NCBI RefSeq assembly: GCF_033763495.1 | Contig: NZ_JANRKL010000167.1 | Location: forward strand, 1 to 64,000 | Length of the DNA: 64,000 bases | DNA from: Haliscomenobacter sp033763495 | Lineage (GTDB): Bacteria > Bacteroidota > Bacteroidia > Chitinophagales > Saprospiraceae | Direction of reading: 5' to 3' | In this document: in pieces, positions 41,645-50,223 of the stretch | Position numbering within the stretch: position 1 is the stretch's first letter | Layout: every line of letters begins with the position of its first letter | Notes under the pieces: model-generated | The model's database searches: none | What the model was told of the DNA's origin: nothing | The model's input: only the letters and a program-made list of their open reading frames with translations | Program-made: the position numbers and the translations under genes

Positions 41645-44002
41645 TCAGCTGATGCTGGCTACAACAACTGGGTTGTGTTCCGTTTCCACCCATTGATCCA
41701 AAAAATAATGCTGCAAAATGCGGTGTCGAAAGCGCCAATTAGCTCCGCTTGTTTCCAGGATATTGCACTCGACCATGTGGTTGAGAAAAGGAACTACTTT
41801 TTTGGGGAATAAACCTTTTTTGTGTAAAAGATAACAAAGGTGCCAGTGCTGGATGATGGAGAAATATAATACTTTGGCGGAAGCTTTAAAACGCTGATAG
41901 GGGGCATTGATTTGAATGAAGTAAGAACTATTTTCTTGTCCTTGAACAATTAGTTCTACGATAAACGCCATAATCAGCCCTACGATCAAACCGACGGACA
42001 GCCCAAACATCAACGCTCCTTTAAACGCTCCGATGAGTATCCCTAAAATACCGACGGCAAGTACTCCTCCCAGAGATTTATCGATATTATTGACCCAATC
42101 CCACTTTACTTTTTCTCTTGTTTTTATATAAGGAAACCAATGACGAGATTCAGTGCTTAATAACCCTGACAGCCCGCCCAGTAGTACTCCTAGCAACCCT
42201 CCAAACAATCCAATGGACAGCCATATTAACGGATTTCTGATAAGATCCCCATCTCCGTCCAACTTGTTTAACGACACTTCGAAGAATGGCTGAGTCAAAT
42301 ATGCGCTCAGTGCTCCAATAATCCCTCCGAACATCCCTTTCCCTTCGTTTCGCTGAACCAAAAAGGATCCGAACAGAGCTGCACCTAGAAAGCTACCCAG
42401 CCCGCCGAAAATCCCACTAAACAGTCCTACTGTAAAGAAATAGACCAGATGTGAAAAAAAAGTACTCACAATACGCTCTTTTCTAGACAATCTAAACCAC
42501 CCATACTGTAAATGAATCAATTCAAAATCCACCAATTTTTCCCTTTTAAGCCTTGAGGCAAAAAAACCAAGGTATTTGCTGGCCAGGTGAGCATTATAAT
42601 CTTTAGTGCTAAAATTTCGAAACATTTCAGCGACAAAACGCTGTTCTATTTCTTTTTTTCTACCTGCCAGGTCAAGGGCTGAAAAATTCAATTCATGCAG
42701 GTATTTTCCTCGGGCAAACAACAATTGTAGGGTATTAAAATAAAAAGGGATTTCGGCAATTTCACGCAAGAGCAAGTCTTGTTCAAGTGCTATCAATAAT
42801 CTTTGGGAGCCCTCATTGGGGTCTATCTTTTGCAATTGCTCGAGCAACTGTCCATAGCTCAACGGCCCCACTTCAACTTGGCTATTTACTGGGGCGTCTT
42901 TTGCTAAAGCTTGGTATTCGTCAATGCGGGAGGAAAGTATAAAATACCGATGAGGGTCTTCTCCTCCGTACCGACCAATTGCTTCCAGGCAAGTCTGGCG
43001 ATCTTCAGCTTTGACCTCATCCAAACCATCCAGCAATAAAATCAGTCGGTTCTGCGCGACTAGCTCAGCCGCAGCTTTTTTATTGATGGTCAGGCTCATC
43101 TCTGAGGGCAAAATTTCCTGAATCCAGGCTTCCAGGCTGGGAAATGCACTATTCCAGCGTGCGAGATTCAAAATAACCGGAATCCGGGTAGGTTCTTTCT
43201 CCAACAACTCTAACTCTAGTTGCAAAAGCAAAGTGGTTTTTCCAGCCCCGGGTACCCCCACTAAAAACAAACGGCCTTTTGCATCTTCGTAATACTCTAA
43301 CAGTTTTTTACGAATTTGCCCATCGTTGTACTGCACAAACGTTTCTGCGGCTTGGGAACTGGTTCCCGTTGTGGAAGGCAAGAGGCGCAGATTAACGGGT
43401 TGCCGGTGAGTGAGTTTTTGTTTCAGGCGGTTTTCGTAGCGTGTTTTTAAAGCTGCTTTGATTTCGTCGTAAAAAATAAAGGCTTGCGCTATTTCCTTTT
43501 CTAATATTTTGATCAGGGTGAGTAGGCCAAGACTGATTTTATTCAAGGCTCTACTTTTACTTTGCGGAGATTGGGTGCCGTATATTTCCGCATGTTGTAC
43601 TTGAGCAAGGCGGGCACTCAAGCTTGAAATCTCTACATCCAATGTTTGTACGTGCAACTCATCCAGGGACTTCAACGCTTGATCGTAGTCGGCTTTACTG
43701 ATTGCTTTTTTTGCTTTGGCTAGCAAGTGGCGGTTTTGTTCGGTCGCTGGCAAGTGGTATCGTTCAGGCTTACTTTTAGATTGTTCAGAAAAAAGCCCTA
43801 TACCTATTCCTGGACTAATGTAAGCGGCAAAGAAGAAAAGCAGCAGGAAAAATGCAATCAAGATGTATTTGTAGTGTTCACCTAGGTGATTTTTGGATAA
43901 GGGTCCTGCATCTTCACCCAGTATTTCAGGCAACAACGCTGAAAGAATCAGAAATGAGGAGAGGATCAAAAAAGGGGCTATTTTTCTTAATAGCTTGAGC
44001 AT
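41645..44002 (-). CDS. Membrane-embedded NACHT NTPase (STAND-type, defence-like)
   Basis: A 785-aa STAND protein. Residues 10-65 carry two N-terminal transmembrane segments (FLILSSFLILSALLPEIL; YILIAFFLLLFFFAAYIS). A helical linker leads to the NACHT NTPase: Walker A GVPGAGKTTLLLQLELELL (near 246) and Walker B LILLLDGLDEVKAED (near 322), with FILSSRIDEYQAL as sensor region. Residues about 495-690 contain several Gly-rich hydrophobic segments (GLFSGIFGGLGSFLGAALFG; GLFGGLLGVLLGGLSGLL). The C-terminus ends FRHRILQHYFLDQWV. NACHT proteins in bacteria often act in antiphage or conflict systems; here that is inference from family and setting between duplicated glycerate kinase ends. Confidence 0.85.
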   Translation of the reverse strand: MLKLLRKIAPFLILSSFLILSALLPEILGEDAGPLSKNHLGEHYKYILIAFFLLLFFFAAYISPGIGIGLFSEQSKSKPERYHLPATEQNRHLLAKAKKAISKADYDQALKSLDELHVQTLDVEISSLSARLAQVQHAEIYGTQSPQSKSRALNKISLGLLTLIKILEKEIAQAFIFYDEIKAALKTRYENRLKQKLTHRQPVNLRLLPSTTGTSSQAAETFVQYNDGQIRKKLLEYYEDAKGRLFLVGVPGAGKTTLLLQLELELLEKEPTRIPVILNLARWNSAFPSLEAWIQEILPSEMSLTINKKAAAELVAQNRLILLLDGLDEVKAEDRQTCLEAIGRYGGEDPHRYFILSSRIDEYQALAKDAPVNSQVEVGPLSYGQLLEQLQKIDPNEGSQRLLIALEQDLLLREIAEIPFYFNTLQLLFARGKYLHELNFSALDLAGRKKEIEQRFVAEMFRNFSTKDYNAHLASKYLGFFASRLKREKLVDFELIHLQYGWFRLSRKERIVSTFFSHLVYFFTVGLFSGIFGGLGSFLGAALFGSFLVQRNEGKGMFGGIIGALSAYLTQPFFEVSLNKLDGDGDLIRNPLIWLSIGLFGGLLGVLLGGLSGLLSTESRHWFPYIKTREKVKWDWVNNIDKSLGGVLAVGILGILIGAFKGALMFGLSVGLIVGLIMAFIVELIVQGQENSSYFIQINAPYQRFKASAKVLYFSIIQHWHLCYLLHKKGLFPKKVVPFLNHMVECNILETSGANWRFRHRILQHYFLDQWVETEHNPVVVASIS

Positions 44003-44058
44003 AATTTACACGGATATAACTTTTTTGTAAAGATAAGCAAAAATCTATACTACTATAC

Positions 44059-44196
44059 CAGATCGACAACAGGACCGCTAGCGGCAACTACGCCATTGTC
44101 CTCACCTACGACGGTGTTGACAACGACCCAAGAATTTATGTATCTGCGCAAAAAAATAATAAAAAAATAGTTTTAAATTTAAAAAACAAACACTAA
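44059..44196 (+). pseudogene. Open-frame fragment of unknown origin
   Basis: Between NACHT and rpn, one frame reads QIDNRTASGNYAIVLTYDGV, then DNDPRIYVSAQKNNKKIVLN and a stop at 44194. GC and codon choice in the first half look coding, unlike the AT-rich flanks, and no start codon fits. It may be the 3' relic of a gene lost when the island formed; no family is recognised. Confidence 0.3.
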
Positions 44197-44216
44197 ATTT
44201 AGAAAAATTCAATCCG

Positions 44217-45230
44217 ATGCCTAAAAAACCCAGTAAACCGCACGACGAATTTTTTAAAGCGACCTTTAGCCGCATGGAAGTGGTAGTAGATTATTTGCAA
44301 AAAATGCTGCCCTCTGAGCTGACTGATCTTCTGCTCATCAAGGAATTAAAACGAGTAAATGGCTCGTACATATCGCCTGCACTAAAAGAATATTTTTCAG
44401 ACTTGATTTACGAATGCCCTTTAAAACACCCAAATTTAGCGATAAATCTTGCGCTGCTTTTTGAGCACAAAAGTCAACCTGAGCAATATCCGCATTTCCA
44501 GCTTTTGCGTTACATGTTGGATGGTTGGGAAGAACAACTCCGGCAAGGTCAAACACTGACCCTGATTATCCCCATCGTCATTTATCACGGCGAGGCAAAT
44601 TGGACAAAACGGAGTTTATCCAGCTATTTTGGGAATGATTTACCTTCACATATACTTACTTTCCTGCCACAATTTGACTATCAATTGACCCATGTCACCT
44701 CCATGAGTGATGAAGAAATTCTGGCATTAGGCAATAGTCTGTTGGTCAATACCTTTTTGATGATGAAGCACATCTGGCATCCAGAGTTCATTTTACAAAA
44801 CCCTCAGTTGATTTTTATACATTTGGAAGAGACAAGCAACATGCGAGACTTTGTGGTCGCGTTACTTGCATATTTTTTAAAAAACTCAGAACTTACAGGA
44901 GAAAAAGTCAAAACCTTTATTGAAATCTTGCCAAGGACATTAAACCAAACTGCAATGAGTACTTATGAAATGATTCTTAAGGAAGGAAGAGAACAAGGCC
45001 TGAAAATAAATGAGGATCTGTTGATTGAAGCTCAGCTGCGTGCTGAGGAAGAACGCTTACGTGCCGAAGAGGCATTGCTTCGTGAGGCAGAAGAGCATCA
45101 ACGGTTTGACAAAGTAATTCTCCAACTGCACTTTGAATTGCAATTGCCCATTGCCGAAATTGTGAAAATAACCGAACGTGAGGAAACGTATATTGAGGAT
45201 CTGATTGCGCGTAAAAACAATGAAAATTAA
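44217..45230 (+). CDS. Rpn family recombination-promoting nuclease / putative transposase (PD-(D/E)XK)
   Basis: A 337-aa protein of the transposase_31/Rpn type. The N-terminal motif KPHDEFFKATFSRMEVVVDY matches the family's HD-x-x-FK start. A PD-(D/E)XK-like core is suggested by YFSDLIYECPLKH followed by LALLFEHKSQPEQYPHFQLLRYML (E-x-K) and LTLIIPIVIYHGEANW. The C-terminal region is a charged helix (RAEEERLRAEEALLREAEEH) ending in ITEREETYIEDLIARK. Rpn nucleases are linked to recA-independent recombination and mobility and are often phase-variable. It lies just behind the NACHT gene in the island flanked by duplicated glycerate kinase ends, transcribed in the opposite direction. Confidence 0.88.
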   Translation: MPKKPSKPHDEFFKATFSRMEVVVDYLQKMLPSELTDLLLIKELKRVNGSYISPALKEYFSDLIYECPLKHPNLAINLALLFEHKSQPEQYPHFQLLRYMLDGWEEQLRQGQTLTLIIPIVIYHGEANWTKRSLSSYFGNDLPSHILTFLPQFDYQLTHVTSMSDEEILALGNSLLVNTFLMMKHIWHPEFILQNPQLIFIHLEETSNMRDFVVALLAYFLKNSELTGEKVKTFIEILPRTLNQTAMSTYEMILKEGREQGLKINEDLLIEAQLRAEEERLRAEEALLREAEEHQRFDKVILQLHFELQLPIAEIVKITEREETYIEDLIARKNNEN

Positions 45231-45324
45231 GCACAACCCCTTCGGTCGGTTGCGATACCAGGGGCTTATTCCACATAGTTATGGAGCGGAGTTTATACAG
45301 GCTGTTGAATTCTGAAGTGAAGTG

Positions 45325-45385
45325 ACTTTAGAAGTTATTTGACCAAGGCTGTGTCTAAGCCGCTGCGGTAACCCACTTCTAAAGT
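45325..45385. repeat. Palindrome, family C (right flank of NACHT/Rpn island)
   Basis: ACTTTAGAAGT (45325-45335) pairs with ACTTCTAAAGT (45375-45385). The spacer holds the half-core TAAGCCGCTGCGGTAACC. The right flank continues as GTAAGTCATGTATTAT...CTTAACTCAA, clearly related to the right arm of 41435-41468 but with many changed bases. The left arm is shorter than in the 41329 hairpin. Confidence 0.75.
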
Positions 45386-45414
45386 TGTAAGTCATGTATT
45401 ATCCCTTAACTCAA

Positions 45415-46539
45415 TTATCCCATCACCCTCATCACCTGCTCCGCCACAAATTCTAAATTCTCCGCCGTACTTGCCAACGCATCGTCAAAAATCTGCACTT
45501 TTCGCCCAATCGCAAAAGCAGCTTTTAAACCAATCAGGTCCAAAAAAGCCTGATCGGCATCGATGGCACCACAAAGCGCAATGGTGGGTACGCCAAACTG
45601 AGTGGCACGGCCACAAATCCCCCGCACCAGTTTTCCACCCAGGGTTTGGCTATCCAAACGACCTTCACCAGTGAAGACCAGATTGGCACCTTTCAGGGCA
45701 TCGTCAAAATTGGTCATGTTCATCACCGCATCAATGCCTGGGTGCAACTCACCTTTAAGAAAGGCCAGGCATGCTGCTCCCATTCCGCCAGCTGCCCCAG
45801 AACCAGGAGTTGTAGAAAAATCCTGACCAAACGTTTTTTCCAACAAAGCACCAAACTGTTGTAGTCCCAAATCCAACCGCTCTACCATAGCCGCATTGGC
45901 TCCTTTCTGAGGCCCAAAGACGTAAGCTGCACCCATGGGGCCATGCAGCGGGTTTTTGACATCACACAACACCTCAAAACGGGTTTCGGCAAGGGCCGGA
46001 TGTACCTTCGCCACTTCAATTCTTTCGATGGCGGCCAATGATTCGCCCCTTGGTAACAATTCCTTCCCTTGAGAGGTATGAAACTCGTAACCCAATGCAG
46101 CTGCCATGCCCATTCCAGCATCATTGGTGGCACTGCCGCCTAGGCCCAGTAAAATATGCCGCACCCCACTATTCAGCGCATGGGCGATCATTTGCCCGGT
46201 GCCATAAGTACTGGTCAGCATGGGATTGCGCTCCTCATCACTCAGGCGCTGCAAGCCCGAGGCCTGTGCCATTTCAATGAAGGCCTTTTCACCATTGGCT
46301 GAAAGGATGTATTGGCAGGTTACGTCTCGTCCCAGGGGGTCGTAAGCATTCATTTGTACAACACTCCCACCCAGGTGATGGGCAAATACATCCGCCAGTC
46401 CTTCTCCACCATCGGTGAGCGGGAAAATGACCAGTTCGGCATCGGGTTGTACTTTTCGGATCCCATCGGCAATGGCGTTGCAGACTTGTTGGGCGGGCAG
46501 GGCGTCTTTAAAGGAATCGGCAGCGATGACTATTTTCAT
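45415..46539 (-). CDS. Glycerate kinase (GK-I type)
   Basis: A 374-aa glycerate kinase. Features: VIAADSFKDALPAQQVCNAI (N-terminal signature), FPLTDGGEGLADVFAHHLGG, RHILLGLGGSATNDAGMGMA (Gly-rich phosphate loop), TTPGSGAAGGMGAACLAFL and NLVFTGEGRLDSQTLGGKLV. The enzyme phosphorylates D-glycerate to 2- or 3-phosphoglycerate. A 153-bp second copy of its 3' end lies at 41471-41623, on the other side of the NACHT/Rpn island. Its own stop region abuts a family C palindrome. No other glycerate-pathway gene is adjacent. Confidence 0.93.
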   Translation of the reverse strand: MKIVIAADSFKDALPAQQVCNAIADGIRKVQPDAELVIFPLTDGGEGLADVFAHHLGGSVVQMNAYDPLGRDVTCQYILSANGEKAFIEMAQASGLQRLSDEERNPMLTSTYGTGQMIAHALNSGVRHILLGLGGSATNDAGMGMAAALGYEFHTSQGKELLPRGESLAAIERIEVAKVHPALAETRFEVLCDVKNPLHGPMGAAYVFGPQKGANAAMVERLDLGLQQFGALLEKTFGQDFSTTPGSGAAGGMGAACLAFLKGELHPGIDAVMNMTNFDDALKGANLVFTGEGRLDSQTLGGKLVRGICGRATQFGVPTIALCGAIDADQAFLDLIGLKAAFAIGRKVQIFDDALASTAENLEFVAEQVMRVMG

Positions 46540-46580
46540 GATTGTAGTAAGGTTCTAAAGTTCCGGTGTTTTTAGAACCC

Positions 46581-47219
46581 TCACAAGATATGCCGCTCTA
46601 CAATCTTCTCCAAATCTTCCCCGTATTCATTGTCCCAGATGGGTTGGTGAAAGGCGATGAGTTTGCGCAATTTATGGAGCACCATTTCTTTTTCTTTCAC
46701 CGTCAGGTTTCCGGCTACTACCCGATGTACGTTTTGCATGTTTTGCATCGCTTGCTCGAACACGGCCATACCCGCCGGGGTAATGGATACCCGGCGCGAA
46801 CGCCCATCTTCGGGATTGTCGTAATCCTGGATAAAGCCGTTGCGCAACAAGCGCCGAATCACTTCCATGCCTGGTGAAAACTCCATCATGTTTTTGGCAA
46901 TGATGTCCGTTTTGCGCAAATCGCCATGGCTGACCAGGGCTGCCAGGAAAGTAAAATCCTGGATTCCTTTTAGTTCAGTATCCTTTAGTGCCGTTTTGAT
47001 GTAGTGTTTGGCGTGAGAGTTCAGTACCCCGATGTTCATGGCAAGGTGTGCATCTACGTTGGAAGCATAATCGTCCCAACGGGTATGGGGCAGTTCCTCC
47101 TCTGCTTCGCCAACCCGGCTTTGCAACCATTCTGCGAAGGCTGGCAAATCACTTTTTCCCCTTTCCTGCTCGAATTCCTCCAGCAGACCAATCACTTGTT
47201 TAAGCAGCTCGTACGACAT
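46581..47219 (-). CDS. MarR-family transcriptional regulator
   Basis: A 212-aa winged-helix regulator from Met at 47219 (MSYELLKQVIGLLEEFEQER); the frame reads further upstream but only through the promoter. The wHTH is FLAALVSHGDLRKTD, IIAKNMMEFSPGMEVIRRLL, RNGFIQDYDNPEDGRSRRVS and ITPAGMAVFEQAMQNM, a MarR pattern including the D-x-R-S wing motif. It lies divergently from a TonB-dependent receptor gene (47318), and the 98-bp spacer contains a palindrome AAACTAG...CTAGTTT (47240-47270), a probable MarR operator. It likely represses its own gene and the receptor; the ligand is unknown. Confidence 0.85.
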   Translation of the reverse strand: MSYELLKQVIGLLEEFEQERGKSDLPAFAEWLQSRVGEAEEELPHTRWDDYASNVDAHLAMNIGVLNSHAKHYIKTALKDTELKGIQDFTFLAALVSHGDLRKTDIIAKNMMEFSPGMEVIRRLLRNGFIQDYDNPEDGRSRRVSITPAGMAVFEQAMQNMQNVHRVVAGNLTVKEKEMVLHKLRKLIAFHQPIWDNEYGEDLEKIVERHIL

Positions 47220-47239
47220 GGTGACAAAAATCTTAGCTA

Positions 47240-47270
47240 AAACTAGAACAATTTTTCGAGTTCCTAGTTT
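47240..47270. promoter_or_regulatory. Palindrome in marR-type/receptor divergent promoter
   Basis: AAACTAG (47240-47246) plus AAC pairs with GTT plus CTAGTTT (47264-47270), a near-perfect inverted repeat with one unpaired base. It is midway between the divergent start codons at 47219 and 47318, the expected place for an operator controlling both. Confidence 0.6.
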
Positions 47271-47317
47271 AGTGATTGTTTCGAAAACATAGCAAAAAAC
47301 TGTGAAAAAATCATAAA

Positions 47318-49744
47318 ATGAAAGTTTTACCCGCAACGCGACTGTTTAACAACTGCTTGGTATTGCTTTTGTTGATGCCTTTTGGCCTCTTTGCCCAAAA
47401 TGGCATCATCAAGGGAAAAATCAGCGACAAAATCAACAACGAAGCCATCCCATTTGCCAACGTCCTGATAATAGGCACTGACTTTGGTACCACTACCGAT
47501 GAAAATGGATTGTATGAAATCACTGGACTTGCACCAGGTTTGTACAACGTTCGGGCTTCTTTTGTAGGCTATGAAGACGCAACTGCTTTTGAAATTCAGG
47601 TCAGCAACAACAAACCGGCCGTTGCTGATTTCGAGCTGTCCAGTAGTTCCCAAAAATTGGACGAAGTAGTGATCAAAGCGCCTCCATTCAAAAAAACCGA
47701 AGAAAGTCCGGTATCCCTGCGCACCATTGGGGTAGCGGAAATCCAGCGCAACCCGGGGGGCAATCGAGATATTTCCAAAGTGGTACAAACCCTACCAGGT
47801 GTGACCATTACCCCGGCCTTCCGCAATGACCTGATCATTCGCGGTGGGGCACCCAACGAAAACCACTTTTTCCTGGACGATGTGGAGGTGCCGAACATCA
47901 ACCACTTTGCGACCCAGGGCGCTTCAGGTGGCCCAGTGGGTTTGATCAACGTCAACTTCATCAATGAGGTAGACTTTTTCAGCGGGGCTTTCCCGGCCAA
48001 TCGGGGCAATGCGGTCAGCTCGGTGTTCAACTTTCGGCAGCGCGATGGCCGCGACGATCGCATCGGAGGGACCTTTATGGTGAGTGCCAGCGATATTGGG
48101 TTGACTTTGGAGGGGCCAATTGGTGACAAAACCACTTTCCTGCTTTCGGCCCGGCGCTCTTATTTGCAGTTTTTGTTCAAAATTTTTGAACTGCCCTTTT
48201 TGCCCATTTACAACGACTTTCAAGCCAAAGTCAAAATTAAACTGGACAAAAAGAACGAACTGACTTTCATCGGTTTGGGGGCTTACGACCAGTTTGAGCT
48301 CAACCTGGAGGCAAACGACACCGAAGAACAACAATCCATTCTGGATCGACTGCCCGAAAACCCCCAGTGGAGCTATACCAATGGCCTGGTGTACAAACAC
48401 TACCGCCCCAATGGCTACTACACCGTGGTGCTTAGCCGCAGCATGTTGGACAACAAGGCCATCAAGTATTACCAAAACGATAAAAGCAACCCGAATAACC
48501 TGATCCTCAACTACCAATCTCAGGAGATCGAAAACAAGTTGCGCCTGGAAAACACGGTACGGGCGGGCGATTTTCGCCTGAATTACGGGGTAGGGTATGA
48601 GTTTGCCCGCTACAACAACAGCACCTTCAACCGGATTTTCACCTCCGCAGGTGCACAAACCATCGATTACAGCAGTGCTTTCAACTTCAGCAAATACAAT
48701 CTGTTTGGCCAGATCAGCCGCAAGTTTGTGGACAATCGTTTGAGCCTGTCGGCAGGGATTCGTGCCGATGCCAATACCTATTCCGAAGAAATGTCGAATT
48801 TGTTGGAGCAGTTGTCGCCAAGGTTTTCGGCATCCTACAGTTTGAGCAAAAACCTCGCCCTCAATTTCAACGCGGGTATTTTTTACCAATTGCCACCGTA
48901 CACCATCCTGGGCTACCAGCAAGGGGGGGAGTTCATCAATAAAAACAACGGCATCAAGTACATCCGCAACAATCAATTGGTGGCCGGTTTGGAATTCAAC
49001 ACCAACAACAATGCCCGGATCACGGTGGAAGGTTTTTATAAAGGTTACGCGAATTATCCTTTTTTGCTGCGCGATAGTTTGACCCTGGCCAACCTCGGCG
49101 GCGACTTTGGGGTGGTAGGCAATGAACCAGCGCTTCCCCGCTCCAAAGGGCGCAGTTATGGTCTGGAGTTTTTGTTCCAACAACGTTTGTTCAAGGGTTT
49201 TTACGGCATTGCCGCCTATACCCTGGGCTGGAGTGAATTTGAGGACAAGAACAAAGTACTACTGCCTTCCTCCTGGGATGCTCGCCACATTGTCAACTTG
49301 ACTTTGGGCAAAAAGCTAAAGAAAAACTGGGAAATTGGCCTCAATTGGCGCTTCCAAACGGGGCTGCCGCGTACCCCATTTTCCAATAATTCTGCCCTGG
49401 TTGCCAACTGGGACGTCAATGGCCGGGGCATTCCCGATTACAATCAGCTCAATACCGAGCGGAGTGAAGCCATCAATTTCCTGGATTTCCGGGTAGATAA
49501 GAAGTGGTTCTTCCCCAAATGGAGCCTCAACCTGTATTTCGACATCGAAAACATGTTCAGCGCATCGGTATCCAGCCCTGAACTTTTCCTGGATCGCCCC
49601 TTGGACGCAGATGGTCGGCCCGTTGGTTCTGGAGTAATCTTGAATCCTGATGCTTCAGTAGGAGAGCAACGTTACAAAACTAAAGTTTTGGACAATGGTA
49701 CGGGAAGGGCATTGCCGAGTATTGGTTTGATGATTGAATGGTAA
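47318..49744 (+). CDS. TonB-dependent outer-membrane receptor with carboxypeptidase-like N-domain
   Basis: An 808-aa outer-membrane receptor with a signal peptide (residues 1-26, cut after LFAQN). Residues about 30-110 are a carboxypeptidase-like regulatory domain (GIIKGKISDKINNEAIPFAN), then the plug (VVQTLPGVTITPAFRNDLII, RGGAPNENHFFLDDVEVPNI) and a beta-barrel with a final aromatic strand (SIGLMIEW). It lacks the SusC signature. The substrate is unknown; neighbours are the divergent MarR regulator and, after a large palindrome, a SusC/D/E set. Expression is probably controlled through the 47240-47270 palindrome. Confidence 0.9.
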   Translation: MKVLPATRLFNNCLVLLLLMPFGLFAQNGIIKGKISDKINNEAIPFANVLIIGTDFGTTTDENGLYEITGLAPGLYNVRASFVGYEDATAFEIQVSNNKPAVADFELSSSSQKLDEVVIKAPPFKKTEESPVSLRTIGVAEIQRNPGGNRDISKVVQTLPGVTITPAFRNDLIIRGGAPNENHFFLDDVEVPNINHFATQGASGGPVGLINVNFINEVDFFSGAFPANRGNAVSSVFNFRQRDGRDDRIGGTFMVSASDIGLTLEGPIGDKTTFLLSARRSYLQFLFKIFELPFLPIYNDFQAKVKIKLDKKNELTFIGLGAYDQFELNLEANDTEEQQSILDRLPENPQWSYTNGLVYKHYRPNGYYTVVLSRSMLDNKAIKYYQNDKSNPNNLILNYQSQEIENKLRLENTVRAGDFRLNYGVGYEFARYNNSTFNRIFTSAGAQTIDYSSAFNFSKYNLFGQISRKFVDNRLSLSAGIRADANTYSEEMSNLLEQLSPRFSASYSLSKNLALNFNAGIFYQLPPYTILGYQQGGEFINKNNGIKYIRNNQLVAGLEFNTNNNARITVEGFYKGYANYPFLLRDSLTLANLGGDFGVVGNEPALPRSKGRSYGLEFLFQQRLFKGFYGIAAYTLGWSEFEDKNKVLLPSSWDARHIVNLTLGKKLKKNWEIGLNWRFQTGLPRTPFSNNSALVANWDVNGRGIPDYNQLNTERSEAINFLDFRVDKKWFFPKWSLNLYFDIENMFSASVSSPELFLDRPLDADGRPVGSGVILNPDASVGEQRYKTKVLDNGTGRALPSIGLMIEW

Positions 49745-49757
49745 ACTTTGAACCCCC

Positions 49758-49933
49758 AACCGCGGCAGCGGTTGAATCTTGAATAGCCGCGGTCGTCCGC
49801 GTGCTTAGCCGTTTTAAGCCGTTTCACAACCGCGGTAGCGGTTGAATTTTGCCCCGATTTGTTCAACCGCTGCCGCGGTTGTGGTACATTCCGCAGGCCA
49901 TTTTACCGCGGACGACCGCGGCTATTCAAGATT
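49758..49933. repeat. Nested palindromic array upstream of susC
   Basis: A perfect 27-bp pair (49775-49801 with 49907-49933) encloses an array of the self-palindromic motif AACCGCGGYAGCGGTT: two copies in direct orientation (about 49758 and 49827) and one inverted (about 49864). The rest of the 480-bp gap to SusC (49934-50223) contains no gene that I can support; short minus-strand frames there look spurious. Confidence 0.85.
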
Positions 49934-50223
49934 AAATCACTCCGTGATTCTAACGGCTTTCTTAGAAATTAAAATTTAGGATAACGAACTGTTACACTGT
50001 ATTGGCCCAATTCAAGAAAGTGGCACCCCAAGCCCAATCGTACAAAACCCTGACATTCAAGTAGAAGAAAAATTAAATTATCAGAATTCAAATTAGAGGT
50101 TCCCATCCTCGAAAGTGGAACGCTTTTCAAACTTTCCTTCGGTACTTTCGCCACTAAGTCTATAAAAATTTTACAGACCCTTCTTTTTGTTTACAAAACT
50201 TCTATTTGATAAACCTATGTCTT

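Noticed and set aside
47924..49183. Long minus-strand open frame (about 419 codons) inside the TonB receptor gene
   Set aside because: It is antisense to a receptor with clear plug and barrel features; its translation has no recognisable domain.
49969..50154. Minus-strand ORF of 61 codons upstream of susC
   Set aside because: Low-complexity leader-region frame with no recognisable domain, coding signal or start context; it lies where a promoter is expected.
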